The notes under the pieces: generated by a model
Seen by the model: the letters and a program-made list of their open reading frames with translations, nothing else
Told to the model about the DNA's origin: nothing
The model's database searches: none
Assembly (NCBI GenBank): GCA_029242715.1
Contig: JAQWTL010000007.1
Coordinates: forward strand, 372,001-436,000
Length of the DNA stretch: 64,000 bases
Source: Phycisphaerales bacterium
Lineage (GTDB): Bacteria > Planctomycetota > Phycisphaerae > Phycisphaerales > SM1A02
Direction of reading: 5' to 3'
Program-made: the position numbers and the translations under genes
Shown here: piece after piece, positions 37,059-46,501 of the stretch
How the letters are laid out: each line of letters starts with the position of its first letter
How positions within the stretch are numbered: the first letter of the stretch is position 1

Positions 37059-38554
37059 CACGAAGCCTGCTCACCTTTCTTTTCAACCTCGATCTTGTAA
37101 TCGATCGTTGGCAAAGGGAACACCTCTGATGGCTCGTGGTACTCACTCATCAACTCAGCCATTCGGGTAACGACCTCGGGATGCTTGGAAGCAACATTGG
37201 TCTTCTCGCCTGGATCTGATTGAAGGTCATACAACTCGATGGCCATGTTCCCCTTCTTCAAACCTGTACGAACCGCTTTCCATCGACCATCACGAAGCGC
37301 CTGCTTGGAACCAATCTCCCAGTACATCAGGCCACGTGGGGACTGATCCTGGCCCTTCAAGGTAGGCAGCATCGAATAACCGTCACAATTCACCGGCTCA
37401 GCACCTGCAACTTCCGCAAGAGTCGGCAGGATGTCCTGAAAGCCACTGATGTAATCGGTTTTTGTACCCGGCGCAACATGGCCAGGCCACCGAACCACCA
37501 TGGGCACCCGAACGCCGCCTTCATACAGCGATCCTTTCAAACCACGCAGATGCGCTGTGCTCTCGAAGAAGTCGTAATCAACACCTCCTGCATAGGTTGT
37601 GCCGTTATCGCTTGAGACGATCACAATGGTGTCGTCAGCCAGCCCCTGCTTGTCCAACTCGTCCAGCAATGCGCCGATCTCGTCATCCAGACGAGTAATC
37701 ATTGCGGCATAGGCAGCACGAGGTCGAGGGTGTGGGAGATAGGCTTTCTGCCCGAGGTAGTGCTCCTGATCCCATTCATGTGGATAGGCATGAATGTCTT
37801 CCCAGGGCGCCTGCAACGCAACATGAGGAATCGGGCTTGCGTAATAGAGGAAGAAGGGCTCGTCTGAATGATCCCTGATGAACTGCACTGCTTCATCACG
37901 CATCAGATCCGGAGCGTAGTCCTTCCGGTCATAACGGGATCGATACTCATCTTCTGAATCAAGCGGTGCCTTGATCTTCTGGTGAGCCCGGTAGTACTCC
38001 CCATCATTGATGACGTGCTTCTCCTGATTCCGCCATAGATGGGAAGGGTAATAGTTGTGCGCTTTTCGCTGACAGAGATAGCCATAGAAATGGTCGAATC
38101 CCTGGTTGTTTGGATGCCCGACTGTTTCCGGCCCCCCAAGTCCCCACTTGCCGACACAGGCCGTTGCGTATCCCTGATCTTTCAGGACCTCGGCAATCGT
38201 GATTTCTTCTTCCGGCAGAGGATATTGGCCCTCTGGTTCATCCTCTCCCCAGCCGCCGTTCTCCCAGTTGTTGCGAACAACCGCGTGCCCCGTGTGCTTG
38301 CCTGTCAAGAGAACGCATCGTGATGGTGCACAAACAGTGCTACCGGAGTAGTGCTGTGTGAACAACATCCCCTGCTCTGCAAGGCGATCAATATTGGGGG
38401 TCTGGATCTTGTCCTGACCGTAGCAGCCAACCTCGCCCCACCCAAGATCATCCGCCAGGATGTAGACGATGTTGGGCTGTCCCTTTGTGGAGCCCGTGGA
38501 AGGCAGGGCTCCTTCCTGAGCCAGCATGGAAACAATTATGAGTAGATAAAACAT
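37058..38554 (-). CDS. Secreted Cys-type arylsulfatase
   Basis: 498 aa with a short signal peptide (about 1-12). D35-D36 in YILADDLGWG and C75-A-P-S-R with TGKHTGH make the formylglycine signature; GKWGLGG and IVSSDNGTTYAG give the remaining metal and substrate residues. Length and order match the arylsulfatase A group. It hydrolyses sulfate esters outside the cytoplasm after formylglycine maturation by an enzyme not encoded here. It is divergent from the LhgO-like gene with a 57-base gap and coupled to the toroid gene downstream. Confidence 0.9.
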   Translation of the reverse strand: MFYLLIIVSMLAQEGALPSTGSTKGQPNIVYILADDLGWGEVGCYGQDKIQTPNIDRLAEQGMLFTQHYSGSTVCAPSRCVLLTGKHTGHAVVRNNWENGGWGEDEPEGQYPLPEEEITIAEVLKDQGYATACVGKWGLGGPETVGHPNNQGFDHFYGYLCQRKAHNYYPSHLWRNQEKHVINDGEYYRAHQKIKAPLDSEDEYRSRYDRKDYAPDLMRDEAVQFIRDHSDEPFFLYYASPIPHVALQAPWEDIHAYPHEWDQEHYLGQKAYLPHPRPRAAYAAMITRLDDEIGALLDELDKQGLADDTIVIVSSDNGTTYAGGVDYDFFESTAHLRGLKGSLYEGGVRVPMVVRWPGHVAPGTKTDYISGFQDILPTLAEVAGAEPVNCDGYSMLPTLKGQDQSPRGLMYWEIGSKQALRDGRWKAVRTGLKKGNMAIELYDLQSDPGEKTNVASKHPEVVTRMAELMSEYHEPSEVFPLPTIDYKIEVEKKGEQAS

Positions 38555-38611
38555 TTCTGAAGTCTACTCTCGGGAACTACTGACGAGGGCCCGTTCCCGT
38601 ACGCTTTTGGA

Positions 38612-39811
38612 ATGGCGACTCGAATAGTCATCATTGGAGCAGGAATCATCGGGCTGGCTACTGCACGAGCGGTGGCCAGACGTTTGCCTGATGCCCACAT
38701 CACCATCCTGGAGAAGTCGGAGAAAATCGCTGCCCACCAGAGTGGTCATAATTCCGGCGTCCTTCATTCTGGAATCTACTACACACCTGGATCCATGCGA
38801 GCAAAGACCTGCCACGCCGGACTTCAGATGATGGAGTCTTATTGTGATGAGAATCGCATTCCCTGGAAACGATGCGGCAAGGTCATTGTCGCCACCAGGG
38901 AGGATGAGTTGCCCCGGCTTGAAATGCTTCACAAGCGTGGCCTTGAGAATGGTGTTCCGTGTTCAAAGATCACGCCATCCGAGATCAAGGAGCATGAACC
39001 ACATGTTCGTGGCATCGCCGGCCTTCATGTGGAAAGTACTGGAATAGTTGATTACGTAGCTGTCTGCCAATCGCTTGCTTCAGAAACGAGCCGGCATGGA
39101 AAAATACTGCTGAACCAGCAAGTCAAGAAGATTGAATCACACGGCAATCACGCAACCGTGACGACTGGTGATGATGACTTTGAAGCCGATCTTGTCATCG
39201 CATGTTGTGGACTGCAGGCAGACCGAATGGCTCGCCTGTCTGGAGCAGCAACCTCCGTACGAATTCTTCCTTTCCGAGGCGAGTACTGGAAGCTTCGCCC
39301 GGCTGCTGCCGCAATGGTCCGCGGACTGATCTATCCCGTTCCAGATCCTGCCATGCCATTCCTCGGAGTTCACTTCACACGAACGATTCATGATGAAGTG
39401 GAAGCAGGACCCAGCGCTGTGCCAGCATTGTCGCGAGAAGGATATCGGTGGCGTGACATCAGTTTCATGGATACCGCAGAAGCCGCGTTTTCACTTCGCA
39501 GTTGGAAACTGGCTGCGCGGTGGTGGAAGAATGGTGCCAGTGAAATTCATCGTTCACTGTCAAAGAAACACGCACTTCGTTCCATGAGGCATCTACTGCC
39601 GAATCTTGGACTTGATGATATTGAACGATCACCGGCTGGCGTCAGAGCCCAGGCTGTTGATGCGGCAGGCAATCTTGTGGATGACTTCCTCATAAAGATG
39701 GATGGCTCCGTTGTTCATGTGCTCAACGCACCCTCCCCGGCAGCCACCGCGTCCCTCGCCATCGCGGATCTCATTGCGGATCAAGCCTTGTGTCAGTCTG
39801 AAACCCGCTAA
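38612..39811 (+). CDS. lhgO: L-2-hydroxyglutarate dehydrogenase/oxidase-like FAD enzyme
   Basis: 399 aa. IVIIGAGIIGLATARAV is the FAD-binding loop; HQSGHNSGVLHSGIYYTPGS and EHEPHVRGIAGLHVESTGIVDY are close to LhgO (YgaF). PFRGEYWKL and the C-terminal ~SPAGVRAQ complete the DAO-type fold. It oxidises L-2-hydroxyglutarate to 2-oxoglutarate and passes electrons to oxygen or the quinone pool, repairing a dead-end by-product of central metabolism. It stands alone on the plus strand between a divergent sulfatase gene and the dockerin gene. Confidence 0.88.
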   Translation: MATRIVIIGAGIIGLATARAVARRLPDAHITILEKSEKIAAHQSGHNSGVLHSGIYYTPGSMRAKTCHAGLQMMESYCDENRIPWKRCGKVIVATREDELPRLEMLHKRGLENGVPCSKITPSEIKEHEPHVRGIAGLHVESTGIVDYVAVCQSLASETSRHGKILLNQQVKKIESHGNHATVTTGDDDFEADLVIACCGLQADRMARLSGAATSVRILPFRGEYWKLRPAAAAMVRGLIYPVPDPAMPFLGVHFTRTIHDEVEAGPSAVPALSREGYRWRDISFMDTAEAAFSLRSWKLAARWWKNGASEIHRSLSKKHALRSMRHLLPNLGLDDIERSPAGVRAQAVDAAGNLVDDFLIKMDGSVVHVLNAPSPAATASLAIADLIADQALCQSETR

Positions 39812-39901
39812 TCCCAAAGACAATTCTTTCTTGCACCCTGTATTTGGGTTACCTTGAGTAATTGCCCGATCTTGATGGGTTGCCAGGGAGAGAGAATCAA
39901 C

Positions 39902-41944
39902 ATGAGCCATCGAACTGTGTTGCAGAATGCCTGCCTTGGATTTGGCGTGAGTATTGCGATCTTGTCGCCTGGTCTGGCTGGTGAGAACGAGATCGGGCCG
40001 GACGTCGTTGGTTTTTATATCGCCGACTCAATCAACTACCTGGGTTCCGTTGATGGAACTGGTGGCTATGCGTTTGGTACGACATCCTGCAACTATGGCG
40101 ACATGGAAGCTGACTGGTATGGCGGCACCAATAACACGCCCATGATTGCGCAAAATGCCTACCGGCTGAAGAATGGTCGCTTTGAACAGATTGGTACAAG
40201 CTGGCTCAAGCACTCTTTCTGTGCGCTCAGTGAAGGCGGCTGTGGAGATTGCCAGGCCACCGATTGCAATACACTCGGGATTGGTTGCGCTGATACCTAT
40301 GGCGCGGGCCTCAATACAAATCCGAGTGGGCCCCGATCCGACATCAATGCATTCACCGGTTATTACGATTACCCCTTCTCGATCAGCCCGAGTGGCCCAG
40401 CGGCTATCCGAGGCAATCTCTGCATTGCCAATGATGATGTGGACCCTGCTCTGAACGAAGGCGCTCGTTACTTCTTCGAGGGGTACTACGTCTGCACTGA
40501 TGAAGCCCCCTGGGGAACGCAGTTCAATAATGGTTCCTGGCGAGAAATCGAATTTGATGGCATATCCAGCCTTACTGCGATTGGCAGCACCAATGTCGCG
40601 CAGCGAGCCATCGATGTGTGGCAGCAGATTGATCCCTCCGTCACCTTGAGTGAGGTGATGGTCCCGGAGGACGGGATGGTCGTGGTTGGTTCCAAGGTCA
40701 CTGAACTGTCAAATGGAATATTTCGTTATGAATACGCCGTCTACAACGTGAACTGTGATCAGTCTGTCGGTGGCGTATCCATTGACATGCCTGCGGGTGT
40801 AGAACCAACCAACGTCGGCTTCCATGATGTTGATTACCACAGTGGTGAATCATGGGACAGTACGGACTGGACTCCGCAATCCAGCACGGGTCTGCTTCGC
40901 TGGTCAACTACCCCTTATGGCCAGAATCCCATGGCCAATGCCATTCGATGGCATTCACTCTACAACTTCCGCTTCGATCTTCCCGTGCCACCAGTTGATG
41001 GTGAACTTACACTTGAGCTGTTCAAGCCTGGTGCCGTTTCTGCAATCCAGGTAGCAGGCCCGGTTCCTGGTGGCGATCCGGTCGATCCTTGTGATCTGCC
41101 ATTGCCCTACTGTCCTGTTGATATTGATGGCTCATCAACCGTGGATGTTTCAGATGTCCTGCTTGTCATCGAGGCATATCTGGACTGCGGCGATGGAACA
41201 TATCGCCCCGCTGCGGATGTCAATGGTGATTGCTGCGTGAATGTGAACGACATCCTTGAGATCATTGAATCCTGGGGTCTGGAGTGCGTGAAACCGGGCG
41301 CCTGCTGCCTGTTCTCCGGCGACTGTGTCCAGGCCACACCAGCATCCTGTGAACAATCAGGCGGATCCTTCAGTGGACCTGGCATGCCCTGCTTTGATGT
41401 CTCCTGCCCTGTCCCGGGTGCGTGTTGTCTCAACGAGACCGAATGCGTGGTCGAACACGAGGATGATTGTGAACTTCAGAACGGTGAATTCAGAGGCTAT
41501 GGCACAGATTGTGACACTATCGACTGTTCACAGTCTGAATACAACGATGACTGCGAAGAAGCCTGGCTGATTGGTTCTGGAAGTACTGATTTCTCCACCA
41601 TGAATGCGACAACGGATGGTGAAGCCCACGAAGGATGTGAGTTCGACGGCCAGACCTACAACGATATCTGGTTCCGCTATAGCGCCAATTGCTCAGGTCT
41701 ACTGACAGTCAGCACATGCAATATTGCAAGTTATGACAGCGATCTTGTCGTCTATGAAGGCTGGAATTGTGACAGCCTTGCACTGCTTGGCTGCAATGAC
41801 GACGGGCCTGGCTGCGAAGGGTACACGTCATATCTGGAGCTGGATGTCACAACTGGCCAGCAGATCATGATCCGAGTTGGTGGATGGAATGAGGGAGATG
41901 CCGGCACAGGAACCCTTCAGGTCGAATGCGAATCAAATGATTAG
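39902..41944 (+). CDS. Secreted multidomain protein with dockerin-like and Cys-rich GACC repeats
   Basis: 680 aa with a signal peptide (about 1-27). Residues ~28-395 form a Cys-containing domain I cannot name. Residues ~405-450 hold two dockerin type I-like calcium loops, DIDGSSTVDVSDV and DVNGDCCVNVNDI. Two Cys-rich repeats starting PGACC follow (about 465-545), then a PPC-like beta sandwich (about 546-678; NDIWFRYS and SYDSDLVVYEG). The combination is typical of large secreted proteins in Phycisphaerae. No catalytic residues are seen; adhesion or surface display is plausible. The ATG at 39902 has a GGGAGAGAG stretch upstream. Confidence 0.8.
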   Translation: MSHRTVLQNACLGFGVSIAILSPGLAGENEIGPDVVGFYIADSINYLGSVDGTGGYAFGTTSCNYGDMEADWYGGTNNTPMIAQNAYRLKNGRFEQIGTSWLKHSFCALSEGGCGDCQATDCNTLGIGCADTYGAGLNTNPSGPRSDINAFTGYYDYPFSISPSGPAAIRGNLCIANDDVDPALNEGARYFFEGYYVCTDEAPWGTQFNNGSWREIEFDGISSLTAIGSTNVAQRAIDVWQQIDPSVTLSEVMVPEDGMVVVGSKVTELSNGIFRYEYAVYNVNCDQSVGGVSIDMPAGVEPTNVGFHDVDYHSGESWDSTDWTPQSSTGLLRWSTTPYGQNPMANAIRWHSLYNFRFDLPVPPVDGELTLELFKPGAVSAIQVAGPVPGGDPVDPCDLPLPYCPVDIDGSSTVDVSDVLLVIEAYLDCGDGTYRPAADVNGDCCVNVNDILEIIESWGLECVKPGACCLFSGDCVQATPASCEQSGGSFSGPGMPCFDVSCPVPGACCLNETECVVEHEDDCELQNGEFRGYGTDCDTIDCSQSEYNDDCEEAWLIGSGSTDFSTMNATTDGEAHEGCEFDGQTYNDIWFRYSANCSGLLTVSTCNIASYDSDLVVYEGWNCDSLALLGCNDDGPGCEGYTSYLELDVTTGQQIMIRVGGWNEGDAGTGTLQVECESND

Positions 41945-41974
41945 TCCGACCGGCTGAGAAACCAGCATCCAGAT

Positions 41975-42274
41975 TTATTCCGAGCTGGACACTTCGTCCT
42001 TGATCAGGCCAGTGGAGTCCAGTGCGCCCTGAAGCCAGCGGACACCTTGAACCAGGGCCACGATGAAACCGATCCATACGATCCATGCCAGCCAATCGGG
42101 AAAAATGCGAGCCAGGATCGTAGCCACAATTGCTACTGCAACCACTCCAATGGTGTAGGACCACAGCGTGGCTCGCTGTTGTTCCGTATGACACTTGCGG
42201 AGATCCTGCGTCATGCCCAGGAGCACCGCACCGATTCCAATCATCACAAGCAGGATTCCCAGCAAAGGTCCCAT
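41975..42274 (-). CDS. Small two- to three-helix membrane protein
   Basis: 99 aa with about three hydrophobic segments (about 3-22, 38-57 and 62-82) and a charged linker containing HTEQQRA. GGAG lies five bases before ATG 42274, which I prefer to the GTG two codons upstream. I recognise no family. It lies between two plus-strand secreted-protein genes, and its stop is 30 bases from the stop of the dockerin gene. The good ribosome site and helix pattern support it as real. Confidence 0.6.
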   Translation of the reverse strand: MGPLLGILLVMIGIGAVLLGMTQDLRKCHTEQQRATLWSYTIGVVAVAIVATILARIFPDWLAWIVWIGFIVALVQGVRWLQGALDSTGLIKDEVSSSE

Positions 42275-42363
42275 GGCCACTCCAATTTCAGGCCCAGGTG
42301 ATTACTGGCCATGAGCATAACCCACCAACCACCCGATAGCATGCACCTTGGAGGAAGCCGCTC

Positions 42364-44823
42364 ATGCTGATTACCCTGCTTCTGCATACGTGCCTTGCTG
42401 TTACATCTGACCCAGTAGTGCTTTCCGAACCGATCTGCATCGATTCGACAGGCTCTCGATGGAGGAGACCTGTCCACACTGATGCACTTGAACACGAGCT
42501 CGTGACAGGCCGATGGGCCACCCCTGCAGCAGGAGACAAGGTGACCCGCAGTGATGGAACCGAGTTGCTTTGGAGAGAAATGACGGAACAGGATGGGAAC
42601 GGGCCACGGGGTGGTTACGTGCTCTATACATTCGAGTCCGATGATGGCTATCCCGCCATCCTGGATGCCCGCGGTCATTCACTTGCCTATGTCAACGGTG
42701 AACCTCGAGGCGGTGATGTCTACAACCGCGGCGCTCTCCGCATGCCATTCATGGTTCGTGAAGGCCGCAACGAGTTGTTGTTCCGGACTGGAAGAGGACC
42801 GCTTGCACCAAAGGTTCGATCCGCGGCCGTCATCGGCCAGGAAGAAATGAGCCAACCCAACGAGCGTGTTGCTTTCATTGGCCGCCAGGACCAGACTCTG
42901 CCTGACCTTGTCGAAGGCGAACCAGTGGATGTCCTTGGAGGGGTTCTGGTCTACAACGTCAATCAAGATGCCAGGCGAGGGCTCGTGATGGAGGCGGTTG
43001 TTGATGAGGACATCACCCGTTCCGAACTTGATCCCATTCAGCCGCTCTCGTTCCTGAAAGTACCTTTTCGAATCCAGTCATCCCAGCCTGCAACAGGTGA
43101 TGCGATGACCGTTACGCTTCGCCTCAGAGATGATGATGGAATCCTGGATGAAGAACAGATCACGTTGAAGGTCAAGAAGACCAATGATCTTCATCGGCGC
43201 ACATTTCAAAGTGACATAGATGGAAGCGTTCAGTACTACGCTGTTCGGCCAGCAAGCTCCGTTGAAGAAAATCTTCCTGGAATCGCGTTGTCCTTACACG
43301 GCGCTTCTGTGGAAGCTCAAAGACAAGCGTCGTGTTACCGCCCTCGAGAGTGGGTACATGTGGTGGCTCCTACGAATCGGCGGCCCTTCGGGTTTGACTG
43401 GGAGCACTGGGGCAGGCTTGATGCGATGGAAGTTCTGGAAGACGCCGCAAATCGTTATCCCAATGATCCTCGCCGTCGCTGGCTCACCGGACATTCAATG
43501 GGCGGACATGGAACCTGGCAACTTGGTGCCATGTTGCCTGATCAATGGTCGGCTATCGCACCAAGTGCTGGCTGGATCTCCTTCTGGTCGTATGGTGGAC
43601 CGTCTCGCTATGCCCGTGACGGCGGTGTTGAAGAGATCCTGCATCGCGCTGCCAATCCAAGTGACACGCTGCTGATGAAAGAGAACCTGGACCAGCTGGG
43701 AATCTACATTCTGCATGGTGATGCAGACACGAACGTTCCTGTTGATCAGGCCCGCCAAATGCGGCGTGTCCTGGCTGACTTCCATTCAGACTGGGCGTAT
43801 TACGAACAACCCGGTGCAGGCCACTGGTGGGGTGATCAATGCATGGATTGGCCCGCACTGTTTGCCTTTCTTCGCGATCATCGGCTTCCCTCTTCGGAGG
43901 ATGTTGATCAAATCCGCTTCACGACAGTGGATCCTGGAAGTTCCTCGGAAAGCAACTGGGTTCGAATAGAAGCTCAGCAAGTCGCTTTGGAACCGAGCCG
44001 CGTGGATCTCGCGCTCGACGAATCGTCCAATGCCCTGTCTGGAACAACGACAAATGTATCCAGGCTTTCGTTTGATCCGATCATCATTGCTTCTGATTCT
44101 GAATCGATCGACATCACGCTTGATGATTCAAACATGACGGTGACACGCCCGGCGAAAAACGAACGAATTCATCTGGCCCGTAATGAGATCGGCTGGTCCC
44201 TCATCACGGAACCTTCACCCGGAATGAAAGGCCCCCACCGTTCAGGCCCTTTTCGGGATGCGTTCAACAATGATGTCCTGCTTGTCTATGGCACCCGTGG
44301 CACTCCCGAGGAAACATCACGACTTGCTGCCAGAGCGAGGCTTGATTCTGAACGGTGGTGGTACCGTGGCAATGGATACATGCCATTTGTCCCGGATACC
44401 GATTTCGATCCCACAGCCGAATTGGATCGAAACATCGTCCTCTACGGCAATGCAGACACCAATGCTCACTGGAATACTCTGCTCCCAGAGAGTCCGATCA
44501 CCATTCGTCGAAACGAGGTCGTCATCGGCAATGAGGTCTACCAGGGAGATGACCTGGCAGCCCTCTTCATCAGGCCTCGGCCAAGAAGCGATCTGGCAAG
44601 TGTTGGTGTGATCTCCGGAAGTGGACAGGCAGGAGAACGGCTGACGGATCAGTTGCCGGTGTTCTTTGCAGGAGTCGGTTGGCCTGATTGGATGGTTCTG
44701 GATTCCAGCACACTGCAGCAGGGAACCGATGGCATAATCGGAACGGGTTTCTTCGCTGAAGATTGGTCCTTTGATGAATCCCAATCCGCTTTCAATGCTC
44801 CTGGAAAATCCCTGAGACACTAA
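42364..44823 (+). CDS. Secreted alpha/beta-hydrolase (esterase/peptidase-like) with large N- and C-terminal domains
   Basis: 819 aa with a short signal sequence (about 1-12). Residues ~85-155 resemble a PA14 or carbohydrate-binding-like beta domain. The hydrolase (about 285-505) has S378 in GHSMGGHGT, D453 or D455 in HGDADTNVPV, and H487 in GAGHWWG; the fold resembles PHB depolymerase/feruloyl-esterase-type enzymes. The last ~310 residues form a beta-rich domain I cannot name. Substrate is unknown. GGAGGA lies about ten bases before the ATG. Confidence 0.8.
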   Translation: MLITLLLHTCLAVTSDPVVLSEPICIDSTGSRWRRPVHTDALEHELVTGRWATPAAGDKVTRSDGTELLWREMTEQDGNGPRGGYVLYTFESDDGYPAILDARGHSLAYVNGEPRGGDVYNRGALRMPFMVREGRNELLFRTGRGPLAPKVRSAAVIGQEEMSQPNERVAFIGRQDQTLPDLVEGEPVDVLGGVLVYNVNQDARRGLVMEAVVDEDITRSELDPIQPLSFLKVPFRIQSSQPATGDAMTVTLRLRDDDGILDEEQITLKVKKTNDLHRRTFQSDIDGSVQYYAVRPASSVEENLPGIALSLHGASVEAQRQASCYRPREWVHVVAPTNRRPFGFDWEHWGRLDAMEVLEDAANRYPNDPRRRWLTGHSMGGHGTWQLGAMLPDQWSAIAPSAGWISFWSYGGPSRYARDGGVEEILHRAANPSDTLLMKENLDQLGIYILHGDADTNVPVDQARQMRRVLADFHSDWAYYEQPGAGHWWGDQCMDWPALFAFLRDHRLPSSEDVDQIRFTTVDPGSSSESNWVRIEAQQVALEPSRVDLALDESSNALSGTTTNVSRLSFDPIIIASDSESIDITLDDSNMTVTRPAKNERIHLARNEIGWSLITEPSPGMKGPHRSGPFRDAFNNDVLLVYGTRGTPEETSRLAARARLDSERWWYRGNGYMPFVPDTDFDPTAELDRNIVLYGNADTNAHWNTLLPESPITIRRNEVVIGNEVYQGDDLAALFIRPRPRSDLASVGVISGSGQAGERLTDQLPVFFAGVGWPDWMVLDSSTLQQGTDGIIGTGFFAEDWSFDESQSAFNAPGKSLRH

Positions 44824-44870
44824 TTGCTGGCCAAGCCTGTACGATTCACATCAACCTGCAACGGAGATTC

Positions 44871-46469
44871 ATGATGCGCGGAATCAGCCTTATTCTCTCA
44901 CTGGGTCTCATACTGTTTTCTACTTTATGCCTTGTCCTTGGTGCCATGCACTCATGGCTGTGGTTCTGGGGCCTCGTTCCCAGTGGAGTGCTTGCAGGCA
45001 TTGCCATCTGGGATCACTTCCAATCGCGGCACAGCATCCTGAGAAACTATCCACTGCTCGGGCACCTGCGATACCTTGCAGAAAGCATCCGACCCGAAAT
45101 CGTCCAGTACTTCGTTGAACAGGATGAACAAGGAAGGCCATTCACACGTGTTGAGCGGTCTGCTGTATACGAACGTTCAAAGAATCAAGAGGATGTGAAG
45201 CCATTCGGTACACAACTGGATGTCTATAACGACGAGTATGAATTTCTTGCACACTCGATTGTTCCTCGCCCCTTGTCCAAAGATCCGTTTCGCCTCACTA
45301 TTGGAGGGGAACAATGCTCAAAGCCCTACTCTTCGTCTGTGTTGAACATCTCCGCGATGAGCTTCGGGGCACTTAGCCCCAATGCATTGCTCGCATTGAA
45401 CCAGGCAGCCAAAAGAGGCAACTTCTATCACGACACAGGTGAAGGGGGGATCAGCCCCTATCACATCAAACCGGGTGGTGATCTCGTCTGGGAACTTGGA
45501 ACGGGCTACTTCGGATGCCGAACCGAGGATGGCAGATTTGATCCAGACAAGTATGAGGAGCAGGCAAATCGTGATCAGGTCAAGATGATCGAGATCAAGG
45601 TGTCTCAAGGCGCCAAGGCCGGCCATGGTGGTGTGTTACCCGGATCTAAAGTCGATGAAGAAATCGCGAAGACCCGCGGTATCCCCGTCGGAAAGGATTG
45701 CATTTCGCCTGCCTATCACAGCGCCTTCACCACCCCGGTTGAACTCCTTCAATTTATCGAAGTTCTGAGGAACAGGAGTGGTGGAAAGCCAACTGGCTTC
45801 AAGCTCTGCATCGGTCAACCTTCAGAGTTTCTTGCCATCTGCAAAGCTATTCTGGAGATAGGCATCGTTCCTGATTTCATCGTGGTGGATGGTGGTGAAG
45901 GTGGAACGGGCGCCGGTCCAATCGAGTTCTTGAATCACATGGGATGCCCACTGACAGAAGGCCTGCTCTTTGTTCACAATGCCCTGGTTGGCTGCAATCT
46001 ACGAGACAAGATCAAGATTGGATGCAGTGCAAAGATCACAAACGCCTTTGGTATTGCTAGCCGCATGGCCATTGGGGCTGATTGGTGCAACGCAGCAAGA
46101 GCGTTCATGTTCTCGGTAGGTTGCATTCAGGCCCAGCGATGCCATACCAACACGTGTCCTGTAGGCGTAGCGACCCAGGATGCACGCCTCTTTCGGGGTC
46201 TGGTTGTCGAAGACAAGGCTGATCGCGCCTATCATTACCATCGCAACACGATTGATGCACTTGCCGAAGTTGTCGCAGCAGCAGGACTGGATCACCCCAG
46301 TGAATTCACACCCAGCCAGGTTCTTCGCAGATGCAGTCCGACTGTGGTCAGAAACTACTCCGAGATCTATGAATTCCTTCATCCAGGGGAACTGGTCCAG
46401 GGCGGCGGCAATGTCCTGTGGCAGAAATACTGGGATGGCGCAAACGCGTCGACATTTGCTGTCACTTGA
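44871..46469 (+). CDS. Stand-alone FMN-binding glutamate synthase-domain protein with N-terminal membrane helices
   Basis: 532 aa. Two hydrophobic segments (about 5-26 and 28-45) precede a glutamate synthase central/FMN domain (about 85-500): MSFGALSPNALLALN, GEGGISPYH, KVSQGAKAGHGGVLPG, VDGGEGGTGAGP and CHTNTCPVGVATQD (the iron-sulfur region). No glutaminase domain is present, so it is not a full GltB. Such proteins are thought to bind FMN and a Fe-S cluster; the reaction is not established. GGAG is five bases before ATG 44871. sodN starts 32 bases downstream. Confidence 0.85.
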   Translation: MMRGISLILSLGLILFSTLCLVLGAMHSWLWFWGLVPSGVLAGIAIWDHFQSRHSILRNYPLLGHLRYLAESIRPEIVQYFVEQDEQGRPFTRVERSAVYERSKNQEDVKPFGTQLDVYNDEYEFLAHSIVPRPLSKDPFRLTIGGEQCSKPYSSSVLNISAMSFGALSPNALLALNQAAKRGNFYHDTGEGGISPYHIKPGGDLVWELGTGYFGCRTEDGRFDPDKYEEQANRDQVKMIEIKVSQGAKAGHGGVLPGSKVDEEIAKTRGIPVGKDCISPAYHSAFTTPVELLQFIEVLRNRSGGKPTGFKLCIGQPSEFLAICKAILEIGIVPDFIVVDGGEGGTGAGPIEFLNHMGCPLTEGLLFVHNALVGCNLRDKIKIGCSAKITNAFGIASRMAIGADWCNAARAFMFSVGCIQAQRCHTNTCPVGVATQDARLFRGLVVEDKADRAYHYHRNTIDALAEVVAAAGLDHPSEFTPSQVLRRCSPTVVRNYSEIYEFLHPGELVQGGGNVLWQKYWDGANASTFAVT

Positions 46470-46501
46470 ACTTCCAAATGAAAGAACTGAAAGGCCTGCT
46501 C

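Noticed and set aside
39813-39848. CCCAAA / TTTGGG inverted repeat after the LhgO-like gene as a terminator
   Set aside because: Six-base stem with a loop of 24 bases and only a short T tract; too weak to call.
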